This document shows positions 45,359 to 54,900 of a stretch of DNA of 64,000 nucleotides, piece by piece. The notes under the pieces are model-generated. The model was not told the origin of the DNA, made no database searches, and saw only the letters and a list, made by a program, of their open reading frames with translations. The DNA is from Chryseobacterium aahli (lineage in GTDB: Bacteria; Bacteroidota; Bacteroidia; Flavobacteriales; Weeksellaceae), in NCBI RefSeq assembly GCF_022699665.1, contig NZ_JALDNB010000001.1, positions 124,001 through 188,000 of the forward strand, written 5' to 3'. The position numbers were made by a program, and so were the translations under genes. Each line of letters opens with the position of its first letter. The stretch's first letter is position 1.

Positions 45359-46237
45359 TTACTTACTAAAATCATCCCAAACTGCTTTTGAAATGTCTGA
45401 AATTATTTTACAGTTTACCGCATCAGATTCTGTAGAATTGCTTACAAATACGGCAATTGCATAATGTTTACCGTTGGGTAAAGTGATAATGGCAATCTCA
45501 TTTTCTGCACCCGTTAATCCTGCATCATTTTTCCCTGAAGCTCCCGTTTTTCTTGCAATCGGCGTGTTTTTTGGAAGTTGCTCAACTAATTTGTTGAGTC
45601 CGGTAGATGTTGATAGCATTACACTCATTAAATAATCTGTTGATTTTTTTGAAAGTAATTTCCCGTCATAGAATTTTTTCAAAACATCAACCGCAGATTG
45701 TGTAGTGCTATAATTTTTATACTGTAAACTCCAATCTTTATGCATTTCTGCTTCGTTGTTTTTGATCTGAAAACCTTTTACTCCTTTTGAATCCATAAAT
45801 TGCTGAACAGTTTTTGTACCTCCGAGTAATTTCAACATAATATCGCAGCCGTTGTTATCACTTTTTGCGACCGTTAATTCTAAAATTTCACTTAAAGGAA
45901 CTTCCACACCGCCGTTTGGGTATTTATCTCGAAGAGGAGACCAGGTATTTTCAAGCAAATTAGATTGGTCTAAATGAATTTTCTGATCTAATGAAAGTTT
46001 TCCTTTATCTACAAAATCCAAAACGGCAGCTGCAATATGGAATTTAAAAACACTCTGCATCGGAAGTTTTTTGTCTGCGTTTCTATTGTATTTAAAACCA
46101 TTTTCAAAGCCCCAAACAGAAACTCCTACTGTGGCTTTTTTATTTAAAAGAATGACGTTGATTTTGTCGTGCAGACTCAATTTTTGTCCAAAACTAAAGG
46201 TTGAAATTAAAAGAAACAGCAGAATTACTTTTTTCAT
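45359..46237 (-). CDS. Class A beta-lactamase (Bacteroidetes subclass A2 type)
   Basis: A signal peptide (MKKVILLFLLISTFSFGQ) leads a 292-residue serine beta-lactamase. The active-site SxxK is S62-V-F-K65, the SDN loop is in VAKSDNNGCD, the omega-loop region has NNEAEMHKDW with a candidate general-base Glu, and the KTG triad is in ARKTGASGKND. The SVFKFH and MHKDW wording is typical of the A2 group that includes the Chryseobacterium CGA/CIA and the PER and CfxA enzymes. It probably hydrolyses penicillins and cephalosporins; the spectrum cannot be read here. It is in the chromosomal background, with no mobile element beside it. Confidence 0.92.
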   Translation of the reverse strand: MKKVILLFLLISTFSFGQKLSLHDKINVILLNKKATVGVSVWGFENGFKYNRNADKKLPMQSVFKFHIAAAVLDFVDKGKLSLDQKIHLDQSNLLENTWSPLRDKYPNGGVEVPLSEILELTVAKSDNNGCDIMLKLLGGTKTVQQFMDSKGVKGFQIKNNEAEMHKDWSLQYKNYSTTQSAVDVLKKFYDGKLLSKKSTDYLMSVMLSTSTGLNKLVEQLPKNTPIARKTGASGKNDAGLTGAENEIAIITLPNGKHYAIAVFVSNSTESDAVNCKIISDISKAVWDDFSK

Positions 46238-46271
46238 ACGAAGATTTTTAGCGGAAATTTTTATTTAAAAT

Positions 46272-46300
46272 AAATCCCTTTTAGATTCTAAAAGGGATTT
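46272..46300. terminator. Terminator between the GH5 and beta-lactamase genes
   Basis: A perfect inverted repeat, AAATCCCTTTTAGA / TCTAAAAGGGATTT, with a minimal loop lies 19 bp past the GH5 stop. Confidence 0.75.
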
Positions 46301-46318
46301 GCAATTTAATATTTTTAT

Positions 46319-48040
46319 TTATTTCAATTCAAAAGAATTTATATTAATGCCATCGTTTTCAAAATAAATCCTGATTTTATTTTCTCCTTTTTTAAGATTA
46401 ATCCCTTTGGTGGAAGTGGTTTTCCAAGTTTCATTTCTTCCAGTGGACTTTAACGATAGTAATGATAATTGTTTTCCTAAGGCATCTTCAATTCTTATTT
46501 TCCCGTCTTTAGTGCTTGCATATTTTATCTCAAAATTGTAGGCTTTGTCAGTTTTTGAATTGATGGTATACTGAAGCCATTCTTCAGCTTCTGTTTTTCC
46601 TACATAATAGTTGTTGTCTTTTGTTTTATAAATATCAACGCCGTCATTTCTGAGTTGATCTCCGGAATTCCACTCGGATCTTTTTGCAGCGTCACTCACC
46701 CAAAGATTAATGAAATCTTTATCCTGATAAGCAGAACCTATTTGCCCCAAATCATATTCAGTTGCGTTCACCTTTCCAGGTGCCTGATGAATTTTGAAAG
46801 GTTTAGTTGAGTTATCAGTTGTCTGTCTGAACATCGCATCAATCACATCGTTTTTAATTTCGACATTGCTGAATTTATAGTTTTCTGCAATCTGCATCAA
46901 TGCTTTTGTTGCGTATTCTTTGGATGGTTTTTCGCCTCCGTTTTTCCAGTAATCTAACAATTTTTGATATTCAGGAGTGATTTTTACATTGGTAATTCCT
47001 GCAATGTTGTCGATTTTTTTCATTGGCCAAAAGGCATAGCCAATATTATGTTTGTCTAAAAGCTGAATCAGTTCTGTAAACCAGACGTTTGAATTTTCTC
47101 CCGTTTCACCCAACCATATTGGCATGTTGTGTTTTTCTCTCAGTTCTAAAGCAAATTTTAAGGTCTCATCATTGTTGTAATTCCAGTATTTATGGAAACT
47201 GAAAACCATATTGTCATCCCAAATTGGGATTAATCCGTTGTAGTTGTTTCCCCAGCCGTTTCCTTCGAGAAAGATAATGTGTTTTTTGTCAACCTCACGG
47301 ATGGCTTCTGTAATTTCTTTCTGTAATTTCCAAAGTGGAGCGTTAGACATTTCGTCTGTACCGTTCGGGTTTTTTCCGGTGAAGTTAATATTGGGTTCGT
47401 TGATTAAATCATAGCCTCCAATCCAAGGTTCATCTTTGTATCGTTCTGCTAATTTTTTCCAAAGAGCAATGGTTTTCTTCTGGTTTTCTTCGTTTTCCCA
47501 AAGTGATGGTTTTGACTTGTCATTGTCTGAAATATTGGCATCATTTCCCTGCCCGCCCGGAACAGCATGGAGGTCAAGTATTAAATAAATTTTGTTGTCT
47601 TTGCACCATTTCAACAAATCGTCGGTCATCTTAAAACCTTCTTCCAACCAAGTGTTTTGACCTTTAACGTGTTCTTTTTCGATGGGCAAGGTGTATAAAT
47701 TATAGTGCATTGGAAGTCGCACAGAATTGAATCCTGATTTGGCTAAAAAATCAATGTCCTGCTTTGTGATTCCGTTTTTCAGGTAAGCTTTGTAAAAATT
47801 TTCCATTCCTTCCTGACCGATCAGTTCGGCAATTTTTTCTTTGATTTTAAATTGTGGACCGGCAAAATCTGCCGTTTTCAGCATATAGCCTTCCTGTAAC
47901 ATCCAGCCTCCCAAACCAAGACCTCTTAATTGAATGTTTTCACCTTTATCGTTTATAATTTTTTTTCCGTCGGTCTTTAATAATTGGGATGTCCCAAATT
48001 GAGACAATAAAAATACGGATAATAGGATGGTTCTTTTCAT
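46319..48040 (-). CDS. Glycoside hydrolase family 5 (cellulase-type) with C-terminal carbohydrate-binding module
   Basis: After a signal peptide (MKRTILLSVFLLSQFG) residues about 20-370 form a GH5 TIM barrel. YDLINEPN holds the acid/base Glu and IWLGETGENSN the nucleophile Glu; LILDLHAVPGGQ and FSFHKYWNYN add family residues. The C-terminal 130 residues (AEEWLQYTI ... NINSFELK) look like a CBM6/CBM35-type beta-sandwich. It probably cleaves beta-1,4 or beta-1,3 glucans outside the cell. No T9SS sorting tail is visible. It is a single gene with its own -7 box. Confidence 0.9.
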   Translation of the reverse strand: MKRTILLSVFLLSQFGTSQLLKTDGKKIINDKGENIQLRGLGLGGWMLQEGYMLKTADFAGPQFKIKEKIAELIGQEGMENFYKAYLKNGITKQDIDFLAKSGFNSVRLPMHYNLYTLPIEKEHVKGQNTWLEEGFKMTDDLLKWCKDNKIYLILDLHAVPGGQGNDANISDNDKSKPSLWENEENQKKTIALWKKLAERYKDEPWIGGYDLINEPNINFTGKNPNGTDEMSNAPLWKLQKEITEAIREVDKKHIIFLEGNGWGNNYNGLIPIWDDNMVFSFHKYWNYNNDETLKFALELREKHNMPIWLGETGENSNVWFTELIQLLDKHNIGYAFWPMKKIDNIAGITNVKITPEYQKLLDYWKNGGEKPSKEYATKALMQIAENYKFSNVEIKNDVIDAMFRQTTDNSTKPFKIHQAPGKVNATEYDLGQIGSAYQDKDFINLWVSDAAKRSEWNSGDQLRNDGVDIYKTKDNNYYVGKTEAEEWLQYTINSKTDKAYNFEIKYASTKDGKIRIEDALGKQLSLLSLKSTGRNETWKTTSTKGINLKKGENKIRIYFENDGININSFELK

Positions 48041-48088
48041 TGGGTTGATTTTTAAATATTAGGGGAGTTTTGAGTATTTTGATTTTAA

Positions 48089-48096
48089 CAAATATA
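48089..48096 (-). promoter_or_regulatory. Bacteroidetes -7 box upstream of the GH5 gene
   Basis: On the minus strand TATATTTG, an exact TAnnTTTG match 49 bp before the ATG. Confidence 0.4.
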
Positions 48097-48195
48097 TTTA
48101 AATATTATTGAATTAAAAATAAAATTCCTCCCTGAATAATCAAAGAGGAATTGTTATATTTAAATCTTTAGATGCTATTCTAAATAATCATTAAA

Positions 48196-49158
48196 TCAAC
48201 TGATTAATTTCATAATCTCCAAAGCTACTTTCAAAGCTTCAGTACCGTCTTCCAAAGAAACTTCCACATTTTTATCTTCCAAAATGGCATCTGCAAAAGA
48301 ATTTAATTCATCCAAAATTGCATTATTAGGCTGAATGTTTGGATATTCAAACAAAATCTGATTCTTTTCACCTTCAGCATTTTCAATAATCATATCAAAT
48401 GGAGTAGGATTTTCCGGAGCATCTTTCATTCTGATGACTTCTGCTTTTTTCTCTAAGAAATCTACAGAAACATAAGCGTCTTTTTGGAAAAAACGGCTTT
48501 TTCTCATTGCCTTCATCGAGATTCTTGAGGTTGTCAAATTAGCAACACATCCATTTTCAAACTCGATTCTTGCATTGGCAATATCTGGGCTTTTGCTTAC
48601 CACACAAACGCCACTTGCGTGAATTTTTTTAACTCTAGATTTTACAACACTTAATAAAATATCCAAATCGTGAATCATTAAATCCAAAACTACTGAAACG
48701 TCAGTCCCGCGAGGATTAAATTCTGCCAAACGGTGAATTTCAATAAACATCGGATTCTGAATGTAATCTTTGGCTCCGATAAAAGCCGGATTATACCTTT
48801 CAACGTGCCCAACCTGCGCTTTGATACCAAATTCACGGCATTTATAAAGGATTTCTTCTGCCTGTTCTAAAGTTTGGGTAATCGGTTTTTCTATGAAAAA
48901 ATGAAGACCTTTATCAATGGCTTTCAGAGCGTAATCATAATGATAAAGTGTTGGCGTTACAATATCCAACATATCAATTTGGCTTAATAAATCTTCAAGG
49001 TTTTCAAAATATTTGTAACCAAATTCAGCCTCCAGTTTTTTACCATTTTCTGCATCTTTATCGTGGAAACCGATAAATTCATATTTATCAGACTGATTCA
49101 GAAGTCGTAAATGTATTTTTCCCAAATGTCCGGCACCTACCAAACCTGCTTTCAACAT
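48196..49158 (-). CDS. Gfo/Idh/MocA family oxidoreductase
   Basis: The 320-residue protein opens with a Rossmann motif (AGLVGAGHLGKIHLRLL). The family block FIEKPITQTLEQAEEI provides the catalytic Lys, and VLDLMIHDLDILLSVV the His-Asp motif of the C-terminal domain. Family members oxidise or reduce sugars, inositols or sugar-nucleotide derivatives with NAD(P). No sugar-gene cluster is adjacent, so the substrate is unknown. It diverges from pcm. Confidence 0.9.
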   Translation of the reverse strand: MLKAGLVGAGHLGKIHLRLLNQSDKYEFIGFHDKDAENGKKLEAEFGYKYFENLEDLLSQIDMLDIVTPTLYHYDYALKAIDKGLHFFIEKPITQTLEQAEEILYKCREFGIKAQVGHVERYNPAFIGAKDYIQNPMFIEIHRLAEFNPRGTDVSVVLDLMIHDLDILLSVVKSRVKKIHASGVCVVSKSPDIANARIEFENGCVANLTTSRISMKAMRKSRFFQKDAYVSVDFLEKKAEVIRMKDAPENPTPFDMIIENAEGEKNQILFEYPNIQPNNAILDELNSFADAILEDKNVEVSLEDGTEALKVALEIMKLIS

Positions 49159-49221
49159 AGCTTTTTAATTTTTGTAAATATAGTAATTTTAGATATTCGG
49201 AAACAGATGATAGGTTTTAGG

Positions 49222-49252
49222 TTGACAAATAATGATTGTTTTAGTATTTTTG
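49222..49252 (+). promoter_or_regulatory. Complete Bacteroidetes promoter of pcm
   Basis: TTG at 49222-49224, a 20-bp spacer, then TATTTTTG at 49245-49252, the best -33/-7 pair in the window, 39 bp before the ATG. Confidence 0.55.
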
Positions 49253-49290
49253 TGATAAACTAGCACCCGCTAACTAATAACAACGATCTG

Positions 49291-49944
49291 ATGACGCACG
49301 ATTCATTTGTACACAAAGGGAAAAGAAGAAATTTAATCAATTATTTACGCCAGCAAATTGGGATTTCTGACGAAAATGTACTTTTTGCCATGAATGAGGT
49401 TCCGAGACATCTTTTTATCGAAAGTATTTTTGAAGATTTTGCTTATGAAGATCGGGCTTTTCCTATTTTGGCGCATCAGACGATTTCTCATCCTTCAACG
49501 GTTGCAGAGCAGTCGGAACTTTTACAATTAAAACAAGGTGAAAAAGTTCTGGAAATTGGTACTGGTTGTGGTTATCAGACTGCCGTCTTATTAGCTATGA
49601 AAGGCTTGGTGTATACGATTGAGAGGCAGAAAGATTTGTTTGATTATTCTAAAAAGAAATTCAGAGAATTGCATCTATATCCAAAGTTTCAGAGTTTTGG
49701 GGATGGCTTTGCCGGGCTTCCGACGTTTGCACCTTTTGATAAAATTATCGTGACTTGCGGAGCTGCAGTTTTGCCGACAGAATTATTAAAACAATTAAAA
49801 GTAGGCGGAAAAATGGTTATCCCATTAGGTCCTACGGATGAGCAGGTTTTATACAGATTCACAAAAATTTCTCCGACAGAAATTGAAAAAGAAGAGTTTG
49901 GGGCTTATAAATTTGTACCGATGTTGAATAACACCAATCAATAG
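49291..49944 (+). CDS. pcm: Protein-L-isoaspartate O-methyltransferase
   Basis: The 217-residue enzyme has QTISHPSTVAEQSELL, the SAM-binding VLEIGTGCGYQTAVL and the PCMT post-motif DKIIVTCGA. It methylates isoaspartyl residues in aged proteins for repair. Its sequence follows the family from end to end. It is followed after 3 bp by a DUF1801 gene, which is probably cotranscribed. Confidence 0.96.
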   Translation: MTHDSFVHKGKRRNLINYLRQQIGISDENVLFAMNEVPRHLFIESIFEDFAYEDRAFPILAHQTISHPSTVAEQSELLQLKQGEKVLEIGTGCGYQTAVLLAMKGLVYTIERQKDLFDYSKKKFRELHLYPKFQSFGDGFAGLPTFAPFDKIIVTCGAAVLPTELLKQLKVGGKMVIPLGPTDEQVLYRFTKISPTEIEKEEFGAYKFVPMLNNTNQ

Positions 49945-49947
49945 ATT

Positions 49948-50343
49948 ATGATCAATCCGGATATTCTTGATTACAACGATAAGCAATCTGATTCAGATCA
50001 GGAAATCTGTACTTTTCTTTCAAAAATTATTGATTTAGAATTAAGAGATTCGGAAAATAAAATCTGGCACGCACATCCCGTTTGGTTTTTAGAAGGAAAT
50101 CCGATTGTGGGCTACAGCAAACAGAAAAAGGGTATCCGTCTCATGTTTTGGAGCGGAAAATCTTTTAATGAGGAAACACTGAATGTGGAAGGTGAAAAAT
50201 TTCAAGATGCTTCAGTGTTTTTTAACGATAAAACTGAAATTGATGAAGTTGATTTGAAGCGATGGCTCGGAAAATCTACAGAAATTCAATGGGACTATAA
50301 AAATATTGTTAAAAGAAAAGGTGAACTAGTGAGACTAAAATAA
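49948..50343 (+). CDS. DUF1801 (YdhG-like) family protein
   Basis: The 131-residue protein has the family core KIWHAHPVWFLEGNPIVGYS, then GIRLMFWSG and a C-terminal helix in LKRWLGKSTEIQWDY. The fold is the YdhG/YjbR-like alpha/beta sandwich; function is unknown. It follows pcm by 3 bp and is closed by a terminator. Confidence 0.8.
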   Translation: MINPDILDYNDKQSDSDQEICTFLSKIIDLELRDSENKIWHAHPVWFLEGNPIVGYSKQKKGIRLMFWSGKSFNEETLNVEGEKFQDASVFFNDKTEIDEVDLKRWLGKSTEIQWDYKNIVKRKGELVRLK

Positions 50344-50382
50344 CTTTTTCGGAACGAAAATTGAAGCAATTAATCATAATTT

Positions 50383-50407
50383 AACCTCACTTTTTAATGT
50401 TGAGGTT
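50383..50407 (+). terminator. Terminator after the pcm-DUF1801 pair
   Basis: AACCTCA / TGAGGTT with an AT-rich loop, then TTTTT. Confidence 0.7.
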
Positions 50408-50438
50408 TTTTGTTTTAAATATTTAATCATAAAAATTA

Positions 50439-51410
50439 ATGAAAGTATTCATCAATAAAAGAATTCCGGAAATAGGAATTACAATGCTGAAAGAAGCAGG
50501 TTTGCAAGTTACCTTGGCAGAAAATCCTGAACTGACGGAGTCAGAATGGCTGAAATATTGTAAAAATGCAGACGCAATTCTGAATGTCGGACAAAATACA
50601 TACGATAAGGATTTCTTTGAAAAATTCCCCAATATCAAAGCGATTGCGCTGTATTCTGTGGGTTTTGATCATGTAGATATTGATGAAGCCAACAAAAGAA
50701 ATATTCCTGTAGGAAATACGCCGGAAGTTCTAAGCAAAGCAACTTCTGATGTAGCTTTTCTGCTAATGCAATCGGTTGCAAGAAGAGCAAGCTACTATTT
50801 TCAAAAGGTAAAAGATGACGATTGGCGAGCTTTTGATCCGCTTCATGCTTTAGGTCAGGAGTTGTACGGAAAAACTTTAGGTGTTTTTGGGCTTGGAAGA
50901 ATTGGTTATGAGATGGCTGAAAAGTGTAAGAAAGCTTTTGATATGAATATTATTTATCATAATAGAAGTCACAACGAAGAAGCTGAAAAAGAACTTGGCG
51001 CGAAGTACGTTTCGTTCGAAGAATTGGTGAGTCAGTCTGATGTTTTGAGTATTCATGCTAATTTTACGGAAGAACATTCTGAACTTTTCAATAAATCTGT
51101 TTTCGAAAAAATGAAATCTAATGCGATTTTCATCAATACTGCTAGAGGAGGTTTTCATAATCAGAAAGATTTATATAATGCATTGGTTTCAGAAAAAATT
51201 TGGGGAGCTGGTCTGGATGTGACAAATCCGGAACCTATTAAAGATAACGATCCGATTCTTAAATTGTCTAATGTATGTGTTTTACCACATATTGGTTCGG
51301 CAACAATTCAAGCCAGAAACGGAATGGCAAAATTAGCGGCAGAAAATTTGATTGCTTTCTCTAAAGGTGAAAAAATGCCGCATTGCGCAAATCCTGAAGT
51401 TTATCAATAA
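50439..51410 (+). CDS. D-isomer specific 2-hydroxyacid dehydrogenase
   Basis: The 323-residue protein has a split catalytic domain (about residues 1-100 and 290-323) around a Rossmann domain with GVFGLGRIGYEMAEK. FINTARGGFHNQKDL holds the catalytic Arg, and LPHIGSATIQAR the catalytic His; the Glu of the triad lies in the VTNPEPIKDNDP region. It is of the glyoxylate/hydroxypyruvate reductase (GhrB) or D-glycerate dehydrogenase group, reducing 2-oxoacids with NAD(P)H. The exact substrate is not decided by the sequence. Confidence 0.9.
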   Translation: MKVFINKRIPEIGITMLKEAGLQVTLAENPELTESEWLKYCKNADAILNVGQNTYDKDFFEKFPNIKAIALYSVGFDHVDIDEANKRNIPVGNTPEVLSKATSDVAFLLMQSVARRASYYFQKVKDDDWRAFDPLHALGQELYGKTLGVFGLGRIGYEMAEKCKKAFDMNIIYHNRSHNEEAEKELGAKYVSFEELVSQSDVLSIHANFTEEHSELFNKSVFEKMKSNAIFINTARGGFHNQKDLYNALVSEKIWGAGLDVTNPEPIKDNDPILKLSNVCVLPHIGSATIQARNGMAKLAAENLIAFSKGEKMPHCANPEVYQ

Positions 51411-51467
51411 TAATCGAATCTTGGAATCATTTTTGTCTTATCACTCACAACACTAAAAAATAATATT

Positions 51468-51767
51468 ATGATTCCACAAGACAATACTGAAGAGCAAGAA
51501 AGAAATTTAGAAGAAATGGATTATAATCCGGGTGAAGATATTTTCAATAAAGAAGAGCATATTCCTTTGGACGGAGACGGAAATCCAATCATCAATCCCA
51601 ATCACGTGAACGACGGAATGCCTTTCGGGCTAGATGTTCCCGGTGCGGAAGATGATGACAATTTTGAGCAGATTACAGATCAGCTTCCGGATGAGGAAAA
51701 TGATTTCTACAGCCAGAGCGATAATGAAGATGATCACGAAGAAGAAAACGATGATATCGTAAGCTAA
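51468..51767 (+). CDS. Hypothetical small acidic protein, 99 residues
   Basis: MIPQDNTEEQERNLEEMDYN opens a very acidic protein (Asp/Glu-rich throughout, ending DDHEEENDDIVS) with NPNHVNDGMPFGLDVPG in the middle as its only ordered-looking stretch. It is probably intrinsically disordered. It lies 57 bp after the dehydrogenase gene and ends at a terminator. No family is recognised, though similar short acidic proteins are common in this phylum. Confidence 0.7.
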   Translation: MIPQDNTEEQERNLEEMDYNPGEDIFNKEEHIPLDGDGNPIINPNHVNDGMPFGLDVPGAEDDDNFEQITDQLPDEENDFYSQSDNEDDHEEENDDIVS

Positions 51768-51790
51768 CAGGATTAAAAGTATAAAAATTT

Positions 51791-51814
51791 AAGCTATCTC
51801 AATTGAGGTAGCTT
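51791..51814 (+). terminator. Terminator after the acidic gene
   Basis: AAGCTATCTCAA / TTGAGGTAGCTT (one G-T pair), followed by a T tract. Confidence 0.75.
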
Positions 51815-51886
51815 TTTTTATTTAACACAATGTTAATTATAGATAAATAATTATTTAATATTATTCATAATACATTAAAAATGTTT

Positions 51887-51894
51887 TATGTTTG
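51887..51894 (+). promoter_or_regulatory. Bacteroidetes -7 box upstream of the T9SS surface protein
   Basis: TATGTTTG, an exact TAnnTTTG match 58 bp before the ATG at 51953. Confidence 0.4.
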
Positions 51895-51952
51895 TAAAAT
51901 ATTTATTTATAATTGTTATTTTTTAATTAAGTGTTAATCCCATACTGTGCAT

Positions 51953-54900
51953 ATGAAAAAATATTTATCGGTTGTATTATTTTTGATTTTTATTTCGGTA
52001 TTTTCCCAAACTCCACTTCAGGTAAAGATTAAAGACGCTTTGGGAAACGAAAATTTCCATGTAACGTGTACCAATGACCTGGATGCTAGCGGGTGTATTC
52101 AGCTTCATGCAGAATATCCGGTTTTAAAAGAAACCACTACTTATGCCGTAACCCCGGAAGTTTATAATCCTGCAGTTCCATTAAATCAGGGAACGCCTTT
52201 GAATGCCAATTTTGATGATGCTTTTGCAGTAAAACTGGATCTTCCTTTTTCGTTTTGTTTCTTCAATCAAAATTTTAATGCACTTGTGGTTGGTTCTAAC
52301 GGAATGGTCACTTTTGATCTCAGCCAGCTCGGAAATATCAATTATCCCAATGTTTTTTGGCAAAATCCGAATGCGAGTCTTCCGAAAAATTCGATTTTTG
52401 GGGTGTATCATGATATGGTTTTTGCTGCCGGAGATTCTTCAGAAATTTATTATTCAACGGTAGGAACTGCGCCTTACAGAAAATTTGTGATTAATTTTTA
52501 TGACGGAAGGGTAGCGGGTTGCACAGATCGTTCTTCGTCTCAGATTGTCCTTCACGAAACAACAAATATTGTTGAGGTTTTTGTAGATAAAAAACTGACT
52601 CCTTGCCCCACGAGAAAGTTTGAAAATGCACTGATCGGGATTATGAACAATGATGGTACTTTGGGCTATTCCCCGGGTTCAAGAAATACAGGAAATTGGC
52701 AAGCGACACAGGAAGCTTACAAATTTACCCCAACCGGAAACACGATTCAGCCGGAAGTAACGTGGACAAATTCTACAGGTCAGGTCGTTGGAAACGGTGT
52801 GCAAACTAATATTTGTCCGACTCAGAATGATACATATACAGCTACGGTTAAATTTAATGTTTGTGCAAGTAGTTTTCTGACTTTCACAGATGATTTTGTA
52901 TTAGATTTTGATGCGACCTATCCGGTTGCAAAAAATTATAGTCAAAATTTTTGCGGTAATACACCTGTAAATATCAATTTAAATGATTTTAAACAAAATT
53001 TGACTTCACAGAATCCTGCGAATTTCAATTTTACTTTTCACTCAACTTTGCTTGATGCACAATCTGGACAAAATGCGTTGTCTCTAAATTATAGTTTGAC
53101 TGCTAATTCAGTTTTTTTTGTAAGAATTCAGAATCCCAACGTACCGACTTGTTTCAGAGTTGCAGTACTTACCCTCAATTTTTTGAGTAAAAATCTGCTT
53201 TTAGATTTGATTTTGCTTTGTGATACCAATAATGATGGTGTTGAAAATGCGTATGATCTGACTTTGTTAAACAATCAGATTCTTCCGCCCAACACTACCG
53301 GAATTACATACCATGCAAGTCAAAATGATGCTCAAAACAACAGCAATCCAATCGTAACTGCAAATATTACAGCGACAACAAAAATTTGGGTCAGATTACA
53401 AGATGCAAATTGCGTGTATGTTTTAGGGCCTTTAAATTTTGGTTTAAAACCAGGTGTGAATGCCAATTCCCCCGGTCTTTATTCTTATACCATGTGTGAC
53501 ATCAATGATAATAATTTGGAAGAATTTGATTTTGCTTTAAATCTTGGACCATTGATTTCCAGTCAGCCAGGAGTAGGTTTTGCTGCTTACAGTACTTATG
53601 CCGCAGCTTTTAGTGGAACGGGACCGCTTTTAGGAACAATAAAGGATGGGTTACAGACTGTATTTATCAGAGTGCAGATTGCAGGAGGTTGTTTTACGGT
53701 GATTCCTGTGACTATGAATGTTACTTTTACTCAAATTAAAGCAAATGATAAAAATGAATACATCTGTTTTAATGGAACTGAGGATGTCAATGTAGATTTG
53801 CTTGCGCTTTCTGCAAATATGTTGATACTGCCTACAACAGCTCTGTTTACAGAATTTTATCAAACTTATGGAGATGCAGAATTAGGAATAAATCCGATTT
53901 CTTCTAATCAGACAATTACGACCAATGGTGATTTCGTTTCTCAGACGTATTATGTACGTTTTAAAGAAACAGATGAGTGTTATACCATCAGACCTATCAA
54001 TGTTTATTTGGTTCATCCGGTGATTTCCACTTCAGCTTTCAGTATTTGTGATTTTAATAATGATAATTCGGAAAATGTTTCGTTACAACCTTTCACCGCA
54101 GCAATTATTGGTGGACAGAATGCAAGTGTTTTATTTTATCTGAATCAGGCTGATGCGCAGTCAGGAAATAATCCTGTGACCAATGCAATAATTACTGGAA
54201 ATAACCAGCTTTTCGCAAAAATAACTTCTTACAATTGTACACAGATTTATCCGGTAAATTTCTCTTTGGTTTCAACACCGGCAGTAAATTCTACAGTAAA
54301 CATAACTTTAAATAATATCTGCGATAATAATAATGACGGAGTGGAAATGTATAATCTTACCCTTTCGCAACCACAGATTTATAACGGATCTTCGAATGTA
54401 ACTTTTACTTATTATACATCTTATAATGCTGTGACTCATACTTTTTCAGGACAAATTACGAATCCTACACAATTTATTGTACAAGGAACTGCGACAGTGT
54501 ATGTAAAAGTTAAATTTAATAATAATGAATGTTTCTCAGCATCTCAGTTAAATATTCAGATGATATTTTTACCAGCAGTTGTATTGACAAACGCTGTTTT
54601 AAATACTTGTGATGAAGATTTTAATTTAAGCGAAACTTTTCAGTTGAATGATGCGGTTCCACAATTATTTATACCTGCTCAAAATACGTATGCGCTTTCA
54701 AATATGAATATTTCATATTACCTTACAGCAACAGAAGCCAATGCGGGAAACACTGCAAACCAAATCGGAAATTCTTACACAACTAATATTTCTACTGTTC
54801 AGGTCTGGGCGAGATTTCAGTCAAAGACCACCGGATGTTTTTCTGTAGCTCCGATTCAGTTGAATACTTATTTTCCTCCAAAAGCAATCAATTCAAGTAT

